From Anarhynchus alexandrinus (taxonomy: Eukaryota > Chordata > Aves > Charadriiformes > Charadriidae): DNA of 64,000 nucleotides. Within the stretch, counting starts at the first letter, position 1, and the number at the start of each line of letters is the position of its first letter. The position numbers and the translations under genes are program-made. The stretch lies in the NCBI GenBank assembly GCA_008711295.1, contig VUYV01000081.1, positions 1,264,099 to 1,328,098 on the forward strand. The letters are read 5' to 3'. The notes under the pieces were generated by a model that was given only the letters and a program-made list of their open reading frames with translations, searched no databases and was not told the DNA's origin. Below, piece by piece: positions 52,231 through 63,697 of the stretch.

Positions 52231-55200
52231 TGGGTCACTACAGTGCCCAGTTCTCACCCTGCAAGGGCTTTGGTCCCACCATGTCTCATATTCGTAGCAG
52301 GACTTCCCTCCGAGCACGGCACATTTGTTTCCCTATCAGACTCGTACAAAAAGCCCATTAACAAAGACATATGTCTGCACTTCCATAACACCTTATCTAA
52401 CAGAGACGATCGTTCCTCTTAATAAAGTGCACCCGGCACAGCCATTAACAGTGGAGGCTCTGCAGCACCACTATTTGTTTTCAGAATGAGGTAACACTTA
52501 CTTCTACATTTCCAGTGTTTGCTCCTCCATCCGCTCTACCCCGTGTTTGAGCTGCGGCTGAGCACAGGAAACGCTTCAAATAATTATTCATCTATTTGGA
52601 CAATAATGGGTAACTTCTCCATAGTTACAACCAAAATCAGTCTGTCTGATTTTACACTTCTATAATTTTGATTCCACAAAATTAGTTTGAGGTGGCACTT
52701 TAATCCAATATTACCTCCAGATTCAGAGAGAAATAATTAAACTGTCTTTAAGCTAAATTTAAATAGCACAATAGCACAAAGGAAAAGGCAGTAAAAATTG
52801 GTTCAAGGTTTGCACTTTCTGCAACATTCCTTTGTCTACCTCAAGCTTCTTAAAAATTCATGCTCAAGGTGTACTCAGCAGCAGCTTTATAATTACAAAG
52901 ATATTAAGCTTTTGTAGGGAAAAGGTGCAACTGTTTTTTTCCTAATTAGCTAATCATAAATTTTTCAGGGAAATAGTCTTCTGCTAGGAAATGATGATTT
53001 GAAGAGGCAAAGTCTTCAGCAAGGGTATGTATGTTATAACAGATTTTCTTACAAAAACCAATACATCTCCCCAGTTAATAAAGTCTGACCTTTGGTAGCA
53101 AGTCCACTTCTCTGCCTGGATGACTCCTATTCTTCCCCCCACCGCTGCCTTTGGAGACGGTGCACAGTGAGGTGCCAGGAAACCAAGCACCTAAAAATGC
53201 TCATGGCCCTGTCAATTCCATTCTGAAAAGTTGAGAGAAACTTCTGTAGTGTTATTTCTCAATGGAATCTCTGAATGCAGTGGGAAATATGTATGTTTAT
53301 AAGGGAACTTTTAGCAATGAGGAGAAATTCTTGTGAAATAGACTTCTGACCTCTCTGTCCAATGCAATACAAACGTAGCTTAGACTTGTAATGCATTATC
53401 CCAAAACCATGGAGATACCGTCGATATCAGCTGTCTGTTACAGACAGGAGAAGGCCAAAACTGAGGATACATCTATAATAATGATAGGTCTTCACCGCAA
53501 AGAAGGTACTCATGCCTGGACCCATGGCTATACTGTTGCATGAGAGAAAACAAAGATTCACAGACCGGTAAAGTAACTTATTGCTTAACGATGAACTAAT
53601 CATTAGGTGTATTTTCCTCAATACACACAAGCCCTTCCTTCTGCTCACAGAATCCATCTTAAAGAAGCAAAAATATTTTCCTCAAGCCATGAGATGCATG
53701 TGTTCCAGGTGGGTTTTAGACATTAAAGGGACGAAAAAGGCTTAGCGAAAAGCACAAAGTGGCCGTAGTCAATGTACAGAACAAACAAAAACCTCTCCAC
53801 ACCCATTCAGTCGCACACAGCCGTAGGCACACGTACCGACAGTAACCGAATCTCCTGTCACGAGGAGTTGCTACCTGCTTTTGCGCACTGTTATAAGAAC
53901 TCGTACTTCAAACTCATGTTTGGTATCTCATACCAAGCTAGTAAAAGGCTCCTCCAGCTTTTGGGCTCAAAGCAAAGTCCTTTATGCAGCCACCGAGGGC
54001 GAAAGCAGAGTTTACATTTCTGCATTATCTAAACTGACTCCGGGACCTTGTCAGCTCGAACTTGAGTGGTTCTTGAACACCTGAAGCACAGCAATAGCTG
54101 TCTTTCTCGCTGACACCTAAAACCAAAGTTAAGTGTGACAGGCGGGGAGAGAAAAGGGAAATAAACCAGGAAACTGGTGAACCTCCAGTGGGAAAGGGTT
54201 TATTGCTAAGGAGGGTGAGAACGTAGCAAATGGAAAGTGAAGATAGGAGATTTCATAAGATAAGATAATCTTCTTATATTTCCCATGAGCAAAGGACTTT
54301 TTCTACCATTCCCTATCCCCAGAAGGGAGGACTTACCCCGCTTCTCGGGAGTTGCAGTCCGAGTTGCTCTCAATCCTTCCCCATGTTCCTGACATAAAAA
54401 GCTGAGAGAGATCTGTTTTCCTCCGCTTAGCAATACTCAGAAAGGAGCAGTTTCCAAAAAAGAAAGTGCCTCTTTGAAAAGGTCCATTGTTCCTCCGTCC
54501 CAATTCTGTATTTTCCATTGCCTCTCAGTCACTGCATCTGGAGAGCGTGAAAATAACCTTGGTAGTATAAAATTAAAAAATAAAGAGTGTGTGTACATCT
54601 TTTTAAAGCACTATTCGCATAATATCAGACTCTGGGGATATTCTTGGGCACCCAAGCCGCTCGTAAAGCTGCCCTTTTGCTATACTTGGTTACTCCACCA
54701 CTGTACCTCTGGACTGGGAGGGCCAGAGGGGGACAGGAATTGCAGCCCTGAATTTGTACATCAGGGCAGCACAGGGGGAAGCACAAGCGAATAACGACGC
54801 GATACAGGGAAGCGAGAGGGGAAGGAATCTTTGCAGCACATCCCCCACTCTCTCCCTCTGACTTTTAGGCATCTGCCGCCTTAAGAACACCACTGCCCTT
54901 AAGCTCCCAGCGAAGTCGACAGAGCGCGAGGGGCACCGCTGAATAGGGACGCCCCATACCTGAGCTGCCCCTTTTGAGCTGCCGCATCTCTCTTCGGCAG
55001 CACGCGCTGCGCCTGCGTTAGCAATTGGGCTCAGAGCAGTGCGCAGCTCTGAAGCAAATCCTCTGGTTTTGTTTTCTCTGTGTGGTTTGGTTCTCAGAGC
55101 AGTTTTGGTGTACGTGAGCTGCATTCACTTTGGAAACTTGACCCGAAAGCGCTCCCCAAAGCTTTTCACCGGAGCACAGCTCCAGCTCCTGCCGCGTCCG

Positions 55201-55754
55201 CCTTTGTCCCCTTCCCCAGCACCTCCCATCCCTCCTCCCGAAGGCTCCGGGGGCATCTCCTGCTGCTGAGGTCCTTCATAACACGGAAGGGATACCTTCA
55301 GTGGGTATGGCAGTCTTTGGCTTTGAAGGGGGAGCAGTGCTGTGCCTGCGGTGCTGTGTGGGACGGTGGGAACCTTTTCTGCAGCTGAAGGTGTGTCCCG
55401 TGGAGAGACCGTGGGCTGCCGTGTGCTGCTGGTCCACCGCGAGGCTGGAAAAAGGCACGTTCCCTGAATTGTGACTCAGCATGGGATAGATAGGATAAGT
55501 GTGAGGCAGATCGGACTTGTAGGAGGGCACAGACGAGCTCAGGAGTCTCATTCCCTTCTCCCAGAGTCTGAACACCTCTCTCTTTCTTGCCACGTTTCCT
55601 GCTCCCAGCCCTTCCTCCCAGCACCTTTCTCACAGATGCACCTCTGTGTCCCACACGTGGGCTCACCTAAGCAGCCCCCGGTAATTGCGTTCCCCTAAAT
55701 GACCCATTTTACGAAGGCCTGGGAAGGGCAGCACAGGGCAAAACATAGTTGCGT
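52231..55754. other. Unique sequence, G+C-rich at 54840-55260
   Basis: The first 2.5 kb are A+T-rich without a recognised feature. From 54840 to about 55260 there is a G+C-rich, fairly CpG-rich zone with overlapping frames on both strands (144 residues on minus, 102 on plus) and no domain I recognise. No repeat family is seen. Confidence 0.45.
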
Positions 55755-56193
55755 AGGGCAACTGAGATGACTGAGGGATTGGAGCATCTCCCTGATGAGG
55801 AGAGGCGGAGAGCACTGGGACTCTTTAGCCTGGAGAAGAGAAGGCTGAGGGGAGACCTTATTACTGCGTACAGTATCTAAAGGGTGGGTTGAAGGAGGAT
55901 GGAGCCAGACTCTTTCCAGTGGTTCCCAGTGACAGGACGAGGGGCAATGGGCACAAGTTGGAACAGAGGAGGTTCCGTTCAAACACACGGAAAAACTTCT
56001 TTCGGGTTGGGGTGGCAGAGCACTGCACAGGCTGCCCAGGGGGGTGGGGGAGTCCCCTTCTCTGGAGGTTTTCAAGCCCCGCCTGGATGCAGTGCTGAGT
56101 GCTGTGCTCTGGGCAGTCCTGCTTTGGCAGGGGAGTGGGGCTGGGTGAGCTCTAGAGGTCCCTTCCAACTCTGAAAATTCCGTGATTCCGTGA
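55755..56193 (+). mobile_element. CR1 with ATTCCGTG tail, near twin of the 27201 copy (plus strand)
   Basis: The copy starts at AGGGCAACTGAGATGAC and ends ATTCCGTGATTCCGTGA. By eye it differs from the 27201 copy at about 16 of 440 positions, including a one-base deletion in TACAGTATCTAA that breaks the frame after DLITAY. The same later shift after VAEHCTG is present. It begins at the same base of the element as the 27201 copy. Confidence 0.95.
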
Positions 56194-56907
56194 TAAAGAT
56201 GCGGGCTTGCAAACGGAAGGCGTAAATAACGTGGGCTTATCGAGCTGGCTCCTCTAAAACAGATGAGAAATATTTGGGGATGCAGTTCAGCCCTCTCACA
56301 TCTTTATGTGAGAAAGCACGGGGAGGCACATTCAAAAGTTGCAAAGAAATGCCTTTAGGTTCAAGTGAAAATGTGAGGCGTGAAGATAGGCTGAGAAAAT
56401 TCAACTGTGAGAAGGAAAAAGCTGCTGCCTAAGGAAAAATAGCCATGGGATGGATAAGATTATGTCATGTTCTGTCATTTTCCTTAGGAAGAAACTTACC
56501 CAGTGAAAGATGTGAGGGTTATAGGAAAATCGGGTTGAATGAGTAAGTTCAAGGTTGTGAAAAGATGTCTTCTTCAATGAAGCAACAAAATGCAAGTTTC
56601 CTTAGTTATAAGGAGACTAAAATCAGGAGGGCTTAGAGATTCCTTGCCTTGAAGAATAATAAGAGAAGAAAAACAGTTCTGCAGGAAAATATTTGGCAGT
56701 CCTATGTCAGTGTTGTTAATATTACAGATTATATAAATAATTTATTATGTAAATCGCTATTTAAACTAAATGACAAATCATAGTAATTTATTATGAACCC
56801 TGTATGTGTAACCATAGATGCACCGCCAGTTTGCCACTAATAGAATAATCAAGGCCTGAATTAATAAACGATGGTGAGAGATATTGTTGACGGACGTGTC
56901 TTCCATT
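56194..56907. other. Unique sequence
   Basis: No feature is recognised. The composition is A+T-rich. Confidence 0.45.
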
Positions 56908-57000
56908 TTGGAGGCTGGCGTTAGCCAATTTGGCCTTAAATGAAAGAGAAATAATTTTCAATCTACGTATCTGTTCTGTTTTGTTAGCAGATTGTCTACT
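56908..57000. repeat. Unassigned ~90-bp repeat, copy 1
   Basis: The segment starts TTGGAGGCTGGCGTTAGCC. Its first 33 bases are identical to 61700-61732. The remaining 60 align with several substitutions and a small length difference, ending in a shared CAGATTGTCTACT. I recognise no CR1, LTR or SINE hallmark in it. It could be a fragment of an unlabelled interspersed repeat or a local duplication. Confidence 0.85.
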
Positions 57001-57411
57001 TTTGTTTGCAGATCAGCATGAGTTCCTGATGACAGCTGACTCACACATACTGTAAACCAAGAAATAGCAAGTAAAATGATGTTTGGCAGCAAAGTAACTA
57101 AAACATATAACCATTTAAATATTGACACTTGACTTTTGTCATATGAGCAGCAGGAGCATATTTTTTATGGGTCTTTTCCTTTAATAATGAATCTAGAATG
57201 CTCGGGATCTTGTTGGTGCATGGTATTTTGTCTACCGTGGAGAAGTCTTCAACGCTCTAGATGTCAAAAGTGGCATGGAAGTGATACAGACATTTTTCAC
57301 CAGAGTTGTTAAAAGTGAAGTAGAACCAAGGACTCCCCCACCGCCTGTGCAACAGCGATGCTGTTGGGCTTCTGCAGACTCTGTTAGAGGCTGTGCTCTT
57401 CTGCTGTGGGC
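57001..57411. other. Unique sequence
   Basis: No gene or repeat is recognised before the long CR1 copy. Confidence 0.45.
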
Positions 57412-58246
57412 AGAATCATAGAATCATAGAATGGTTTAGGTCGGAAAGGACCTTGAAGATCATCAAGTTCCAACCCCCCTGCCATAGGCAGGGACACCTC
57501 CCACCACACCAGGCTGCCCAAGGCCACAGCCAGCCTGGCCTTGAACACCTCCAGGGATGGGGCCTCAACAACCTCTCTGGGCAACCTGGGACAGTGCCTC
57601 ACCACCCTCAAAGGGAAAAACTTCTTCCTCATGTTCAATCTAAACCTGCCCTCTTCCAGTTTGAAGCCATTCCCTCTCGTCCTATCACTCCATGCCCCAG
57701 GAAAAAGTCCTTCCCCAGCTCTCCTGGAGCCCCTTTAGGGACTGGAAGGCCACACTAAGATCTCCCCGGAGCCTTCTCTTCTCCAGGCTGAACAGCCCCA
57801 ACTCTTTCAGCCTCTCCTCAGAGGAGAGGAGCTCCAGCCCTCGCATCATCCTCGTGGCTCTCCTCTGGACACGTTCCAGCAGGTCCACGTCCTTCTTATG
57901 ATGGGGACTCCAGAGCTGGACGCAGTACTCCAGGGTGGGTCTCACGAGAGTGGAGTAGAGGGGCAGAATCCCCTCCTTCGCCCTGCTGGCCACACTTCTG
58001 ATGCAGCCCAGGATGCGGTTGGCCTTCTGGGCTGCAATGGCACATTGCTGCTCATGTTGAGCTTCTCGTCGATCAGCACCCCCAGGTCCTTCTCCTCAGG
58101 GCTGCTCTCCAGCCATTCCCCGCCCAGCCTGGAGTTGTGCTTGGGATTGCCCTGACCCAGATGTAAGACCTTGCACTTGGCCTTGTCAAACTTCATGAGG
58201 TTGGCTTGGGCCCGCCTCTCCAGCCTGTCCAGGTCCCTCTGATGGC
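57412..58246 (-). mobile_element. Longest CR1 copy, reverse transcriptase C-terminal third (minus strand)
   Basis: About 835 bp run, on minus, from [15 protein letters not shown] through [19 protein letters not shown] and [19 protein letters not shown] one-base frame shift follows near 58053, then [15 protein letters not shown] sequence (here [11 protein letters not shown]), [28 protein letters not shown] and the stop after WGME. The 3' end and the tail ATTCTATGATTCT complete it. These blocks are the known C-terminal part of the CR1 reverse transcriptase ORF. With its 5' truncation, frame shift and group-wide stop it cannot make an active enzyme. Other overlapping frames here are shadows. Confidence 0.97.
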
Positions 58247-59472
58247 ATGCCAGTGTTCTTCCTCAAGTACGTTTACTTCTACTCTGCTTCTTGCAGGAGG
58301 CCAGAAGCACAGTGTAGCCCAAAGTATAGCTCTTAAATGTGACAAAATCTGTGTGGGTCAGCATAAATGACAACCCGAAAAGCTTGATATCCCCACCAGA
58401 TATTTTAGAATTGCCAGAGAATTTCAAACTTAAACAATATCCTTCTATATAAAGCCCTTACACAGACTAAGAACAGCAAAAATGATCAGAGCATACAAAG
58501 CACACTTTTTTTAGTGTTTTGAAAGTCAACAGTGCACTTCAAAATATTTTTTTTAACTTAAAGATACAGCAGCCTGGAATCCACAGCTCTTCAGGAAATA
58601 GTTGAATACAGTTTTTTCTGTAAGTTATTTTCACAGGTTGACCTCCACTCCCAGTAAAACTGTTTGAGCTGTCATCAATAAAGTTGTAATTAGCAAGATC
58701 CATTTAATCAGAAAAGTTACTGCTGAACCCTATTGGGAAATGACAGAACCATAGTCCTGGCTCAGAACAGCAACAGATCTTTCCTTTTATTAGTCTCTCT
58801 TTGAAGGCTTTGTCTTTTGAGACAATTATCCTAATACAGTATGGAAGGACTTAGACTCAAGACTAACTTAATCTGACGTCGTTTCAGCAGTTGTGGTTAC
58901 ACAGTAACACCCACACAGTGATATTTTACAAGAAAAAAATTTGGAAGGGCATTCCTGGGATGCCCAACTGATGTACGGTTTTAATGGAGTGTGATATATA
59001 TTGTATGATTTCCTTAATGGAGAGCTATGGCAGTGGTGTAAGAGAAAAGAGAAAAGTCAACAAGCGTGTGTGAAGCATGTGAGAAGAGAGTAAACTCTGT
59101 TACATTCAATAGTATTTATTCTTTACTATGCCACTGAGCTACTTCGCAAATGGTTTTCCTGCTACGCTTCCAAGTTCAGCGTGTGAAACTAATTTGTTTC
59201 TTTAGTTGGTTGATTGCTTGGTTGGCTGGCAAATCCTCAACTCTGATCACTCCAGAACCACACAGAAAAGTCAAATTTTTGACACATCACAAAAATTATT
59301 TTGGATTAGGGCATTAGTTTTATTAAAAGTCTTTACATTCAAATCAAAAGAAACTGCAATTTCTTTGAAATGTCAGAAGAAAACATTATAATACCAAAAT
59401 GAATAATCTGGTAAAACTAAAATAAATTAACTCATTTTCCCTGTCACTGAATCTAACTCCCATCAAAAAACA
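58247..59472. other. Unique A+T-rich sequence
   Basis: No gene, RNA or repeat family is recognised. Confidence 0.45.
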
Positions 59473-59498
59473 GTGCTGTAGGAGATGTTGGGGAGCTG
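59473..59498. repeat. 26-base sequence shared (inverted) with 52069
   Basis: The 26 bases are the exact reverse complement of 52069-52094. Here they lie 15 bases before a CR1 3' end that points away from them; at 52069 they lie beyond the gap next to another CR1 end. The shared arrangement suggests one composite repeat rather than chance. Confidence 0.85.
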
Positions 59499-59513
59499 CA
59501 GTGGGAGCTTCTA

Positions 59514-59608
59514 GTGGGAGGTGTCCCTGCCTATGGCAGGGGGGTTGGAACTCGATGGTCTTCGAGGTCCTTTCCAACCTAAACCATTCTATGATTCTAT
59601 GACTCTAT
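59514..59608 (+). mobile_element. CR1 3' end stub (plus strand)
   Basis: About 95 bp run from GTGGGAGGTGTCCCTGCC through GGGGTTGGAACTCGATGG to ATTCTATGATTCTATGACTC. Only the last part of a common-group CR1 is present. Its 5' junction carries the sequence shared with 52069. Confidence 0.95.
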
Positions 59609-61699
59609 GTCTCAAAGAGCTGCTATTTTTCACCTTACTCCTGGTTTACGCTTGGAGATACAAAATTGCAGCGTTCCTTCGTCAGGCAGCACCGTTCTGC
59701 CCATCGTGTGAGTGAGCAGCTCCTTTGTACCCTGCAAAAGCTGTCACAACCGCACAGGCTCCGCAGTCTCTGTCGTCCTTGGGTATTGCACAGCACGGGC
59801 ACGCCAGGGACAGAAACGGGAGCGAGAAATGGTAATTCCTGACACATGGTCAAGTTTGCCAGAGTTAGGCTCATCTGTGAACGCTACTTTTTTTCTGAGA
59901 ACGCATTTATGGTGCATATAGTGCATAGTTAAATCAAAGACAAGGTTGTAGTCGTGGCTTCTGCTATAATTGTTTCTTGCCCAGCTGCAAAGGAAACTCA
60001 ACTTTGCTGCACCTGCTTTTTGTTGCCATGAAAACTAAAGCGCATTCAGCCTCACATGGTTTAGGAAGGTGTGATAAGAGACGTATATAAAAACATTGTT
60101 TTCTCTTTCTCTTGCCTCTAACGTCAATATGTTGTGTGAGGGAGGAAGCGGGGAGGAAATTGAAGTTTTCCTCTGAAAGATCATAAATCTAGATCTGTTA
60201 CTCATTAATGAACTCCATATAGCTCTTAATTGCCGGTAGATTTGCTGCGTAGAAAAAGAGTATGACAGAGAGTCAGGAAGGCACACGGGCACACGTGTGA
60301 CCAGTGCACTCGTTCCTTTAGCTTGGAAAGATGCCTGATAACCCTATTGAAAAAAACAGAGAAATTTTGACCATACCAAGCCTACTCGGTCTGCATTCAT
60401 CATCAAATCGGCAGCAAAACCAGAAGTGTTTTCCGCTTAGGACATTTTCCCAGGGGGGAAAAACCCTCTGCCTGTTAGGAAGGGTTTGGTGATGAAGCTT
60501 GCCGCCTCACCGCTGTATCCGATGCTGGATTGGGGAGAGCTGGCGCTTCGCCTGTGGTCCTCTTTGTGGAAGCTGCCGAAAGAAATCATCGTAAAAACAA
60601 AGCGGTTTTGTACAGACTCGCACATCTCAGCCAAAAAAACAGAGTTTCAGGCCGTAAGTAGCTATTTAAATAAGCTCTATAGTATCTACAATTGTAAAAC
60701 CCCAGTACGTCCTGCCACTGGGAATTACCGCCTTGGTGTCTGTGAGAAATCTGTTGGGAATGGCTGAAATGCCAGAGGATGATCTTACCTGGGATGTAGA
60801 TGGAGAAACTGCATTTTTTGCATTTTTATAAGAGGTACTGAATTAACTTGGACAGAAACAAACAGACAGGAGGGGATGAACTGCAGAATGACACACGGTA
60901 ACACACGTTTTTTGTTTAATTTAGCATTCGAATCTAGCAGAGCTGTTATTGGCAAGACAATGGAAAAACAGATTTTTCCCGAATGTCTTCTCTCATCCAA
61001 CGGGTACAGGCTGCGACAACTGAAATGTCTAACCCAAACAAACACGGCCTGTTCCTGAAGGCAGCCCAGTTAATTAGTTTTCACACGAGTACTCTTCAGC
61101 AGTGGCAGCAAGAACTCTGCTGTACCACGCTTGGTTTTACGCCCGACAGCAGGGGAGGCAGAGGCATGGGAAAACCCTGGATCTCGTGTACCCGATGGTT
61201 CCCAAATTGCTGCTGGGCACTGGGTGATGGAGGCGTGTATGAAAGAGCCCTCTGCAGCACGTGCGCTCCCTACCTCAGGTCAGTGGGTGCTGCCCCACCT
61301 CCAGCGTGCGATAGCCATGGGGCGAGCAGATAGATGCAAGCGGAGTTCTCCTAATGCTTCATCTGGAAAACAACAAACTCTCCGCTTTGTTTTAGTCAAG
61401 GGCTTAACACGAAGTCATACAATGACTAGTTGAGTGCCTAAAGCACACTTTTTCTTTTTTTGTTTTTGATGGAAAGAACCATACAGAAAAGTTGAAACAG
61501 TCAAATACTGTGAAGGATCTTTCAGCCAGGGGAGCCGGGGGCTCCTGGCTCTGTCCTGCTGTGCAGGGGTGGGCTTAGCTGTTGTGGAGGAACCCAATGA
61601 GCAGGCTGCCTTGAAATGCCAACATTTTGTTGTTTCCTTTTCTTTTTCCCATGCTCAGAACGCATCATATTCACCCACTCGGTAAATTAACTGAAGAAG
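59609..61699. other. Unique sequence
   Basis: No gene or repeat family is recognised. Small frames on both strands lack domains. Confidence 0.45.
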
Positions 61700-61789
61700 T
61701 TGGAGGCTGGCGTTAGCCAATTTGGCCTTAAAGGAAAGAGAAACTATTTTCAATCTCAAAATTTCTGTTTTCTCAGCAGATTGTCTACT
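61700..61789. repeat. Unassigned ~90-bp repeat, copy 2
   Basis: This is the second copy of the 56908 sequence in the same orientation. It is bracketed by an exact 11-bp direct repeat, AGAAGTTGGAG, at 61695-61705 and 61792-61802, which partly overlaps the left end of the repeat. That could be a target-site duplication or coincidence. No coding potential is visible. Confidence 0.85.
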
Positions 61790-62543
61790 TGAGAAGTTGG
61801 AGCTGTAGCAACAATCAACAGGACCACCTCTTCAGGACAGAGAACCGCATCTGGTTTATCTGAATGAAAGGAATTTAATTGTTTAGCGGCAGAGCAGGAC
61901 ATACAGGTGCTGCAAAGGAAGTAGACACCTTGGACGTACGGTGCGCCTCTTGTCTGCCTTTCCCCTGCAGCGCAGGCGTAGCTTTTGATTTCTGCTTCTA
62001 GGTCAGCTGTGACCACAGCGGTTTCGTCTTCTCACTCCCGTTCACCATCCCGCTTTCCCTTCGTTTCCACCATCACTCTGCAGGCAGAAAGCTGAGCCGA
62101 AGTGTTGTTTTAGTGGTGATTTACAGTTTTAGTCTCTGCTTCTGCTTCTCCTTTTCTCAGCTTCCGGAACTTTATACTCTCTTCTGTAACTTCCAATTCA
62201 TCTTGATTTTTTTTTTTTTCTCAGTTGGTGCTTACACACCTTGACTCCTAATTCCCAACAATTTGCCAGCAATTCTTTTTCCAGTCTTTAGGCTTTCTTT
62301 TCGGATCTTGCATCTGTTTTAGGAGAGAATAGGATGAAGGGGACAGGAACGAAAGCAGAGGAGAGGAAAACCTCAGGCTTTACCAAAACATTTTTTCCTT
62401 TTGCTTCACATACAGGTTAATTCTGTGCTGACCAATGAACAAACAAAAGAAACCAACCAAGCAAACCCCAAAAACTACAGGAATAGCGGAATATGTGATT
62501 ATTGGTTGCTCAGTTCTGATTTATCCCTGGTTACAATAGTACA
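61790..62543. other. Unique sequence
   Basis: Only a T-rich tract (62207-62221) stands out. No gene is recognised. Confidence 0.45.
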
Positions 62544-62617
62544 TCTATTTATAAAATGCCATTACCAATCTATTTATAAAATAAAATGCCATTACCATAT
62601 CTATTTATAAAATGCCT
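62544..62617. repeat. Short tandem repeat (ATCTATTTATAAAATGCC)
   Basis: The unit CTATTTATAAAATGCC occurs with starts near 62545, 62570 (with an extra ATAAA) and 62601, spaced about 25-31 bases apart. The array ends within 10 bases of a CR1 fragment. Confidence 0.85.
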
Positions 62618-62625
62618 CACCATCG

Positions 62626-62722
62626 AGGGTGGTGAGGCACTGTCCCAGGTTGCCCAGAGAGGTTGTTGAGGCCCCATCCCTGGAGGTGTTCAAGGCCAGG
62701 CTGGACGTGGCCTTGGGCAGCC
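62626..62722 (+). mobile_element. Internal CR1 fragment ending at an N (plus strand)
   Basis: About 97 bp run from GAGGGTGGTGAGGCACTGTC to GGCCTTGGGCAGCC and then stop at a single N (62723). The normal 3' end and tail are missing. Most CR1 truncations remove the 5' side, so a missing 3' end beside an N suggests an assembly join. Confidence 0.93.
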
Positions 62723-63117
62723 NCTTTAGCCTTGAATTGAGTGATCTTATATACATTCCTTATCAGAATAATTTCTTAAACATTTCCAAGATCTCTTTTC
62801 CTTTGGTGGATTTTTACAGTCATTCCAGATCTGTCCTCATTTTAAAGAAAATCAAGAAAAAGAAAAAAAAAAAAAAAAAACCCTGAACTTGCATTTTTAG
62901 ATAGTTAAGCCACCTGGAAACACACTTCTGTGCAAGGAATGCCTTCAGACAGTTCAATACTACTGTCTGTTGGTATTGTCCACCAATTTTTTTTTCTCCA
63001 ACTGACCTTATCAACAGGCTGGTTTACTTACGCCTCAAAGATGGTTAGGGCTGTTGTATTTACTATTAAATGAATATTTATTATGACACAAAAGATGGTT
63101 AGGATTGTTATATATAT
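62723..63117. other. Unique sequence with poly-A tract and a local direct repeat
   Basis: A single N opens the stretch at 62723. An A-rich tract lies at 62846-62880. The string AAAGATGGTTAGG occurs at 63037 and again near 63091, each followed by similar A+T-rich sequence, so a partial duplication of about 54 bp is likely. No gene is recognised. Confidence 0.55.
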
Positions 63118-63335
63118 TATGAAGAATTTCTTCACCGAAAGGGTTATCGAACATCGGAACAGGCTGCCCAGGGAAGTGCTTGAATCACCGTCTGTGGAGG
63201 TATTTAAAAGACATGTAGATGCTGTGCTGAGGGATATTGCTCAGTGGTGGTTTTGGCAGTGTTAGGTTGATGGTTGGACTCGATGATCTTAAAGGTCCCT
63301 TCCAACCTAAACAATTCTATGATTCTATTCTATGA
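63118..63335 (+). mobile_element. CR1 of a third subfamily, 3' end (plus strand)
   Basis: The segment reads KNFFTERVIEHRNRLPREVL, then VEVFKRHVDAVLRDI, in one frame. GGTTGGACTCGATGATCTTA and the tail ATTCTATGATTCTATTCTAT follow. The sequence differs clearly from the common group (for example a Glu-His-Arg-Asn-Arg block instead of RHCPRLP). It is about 218 bp long and 5' truncated. Confidence 0.92.
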
Positions 63336-63697
63336 TCTAAATGGTTCTGTTGCAAAATGGGATGGCATAATTCATGATGTGTGAAAAACAACTCTGCCAC
63401 TTTTATTGACATACTCCAGTGTCCAAAATACTAGCTGAATAAAATCAGAAACTTTCATTAATTTGAGTAGCTTCTGCACATTGACTAGTCTTTCATGCAA
63501 ACTGCTGGTCTGAACCCCAGTCAGCAAAGCAGCAGCTTATTTTTCCATAGATGAAAACCAGGTGATGTCTGATGAAATTCATAATTAGCTTGGAAGTATC
63601 TCATCCATGGCGAATAATCAAAGGCACAATATCTTAAGTCATGCATGTGTAAGTGTGAACAATACATTATTGCTCAGCCCCATTAGTTCCTCCTAAG
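63336..63697. other. Unique sequence
   Basis: Nothing is recognised. Confidence 0.45.

Noticed and set aside
51609..52361. Long frames of 157 and 232 residues crossing 51952-52068
   Set aside because: They run through N bases translated as X and through CR1 and LTR sequence, so their length is artificial.
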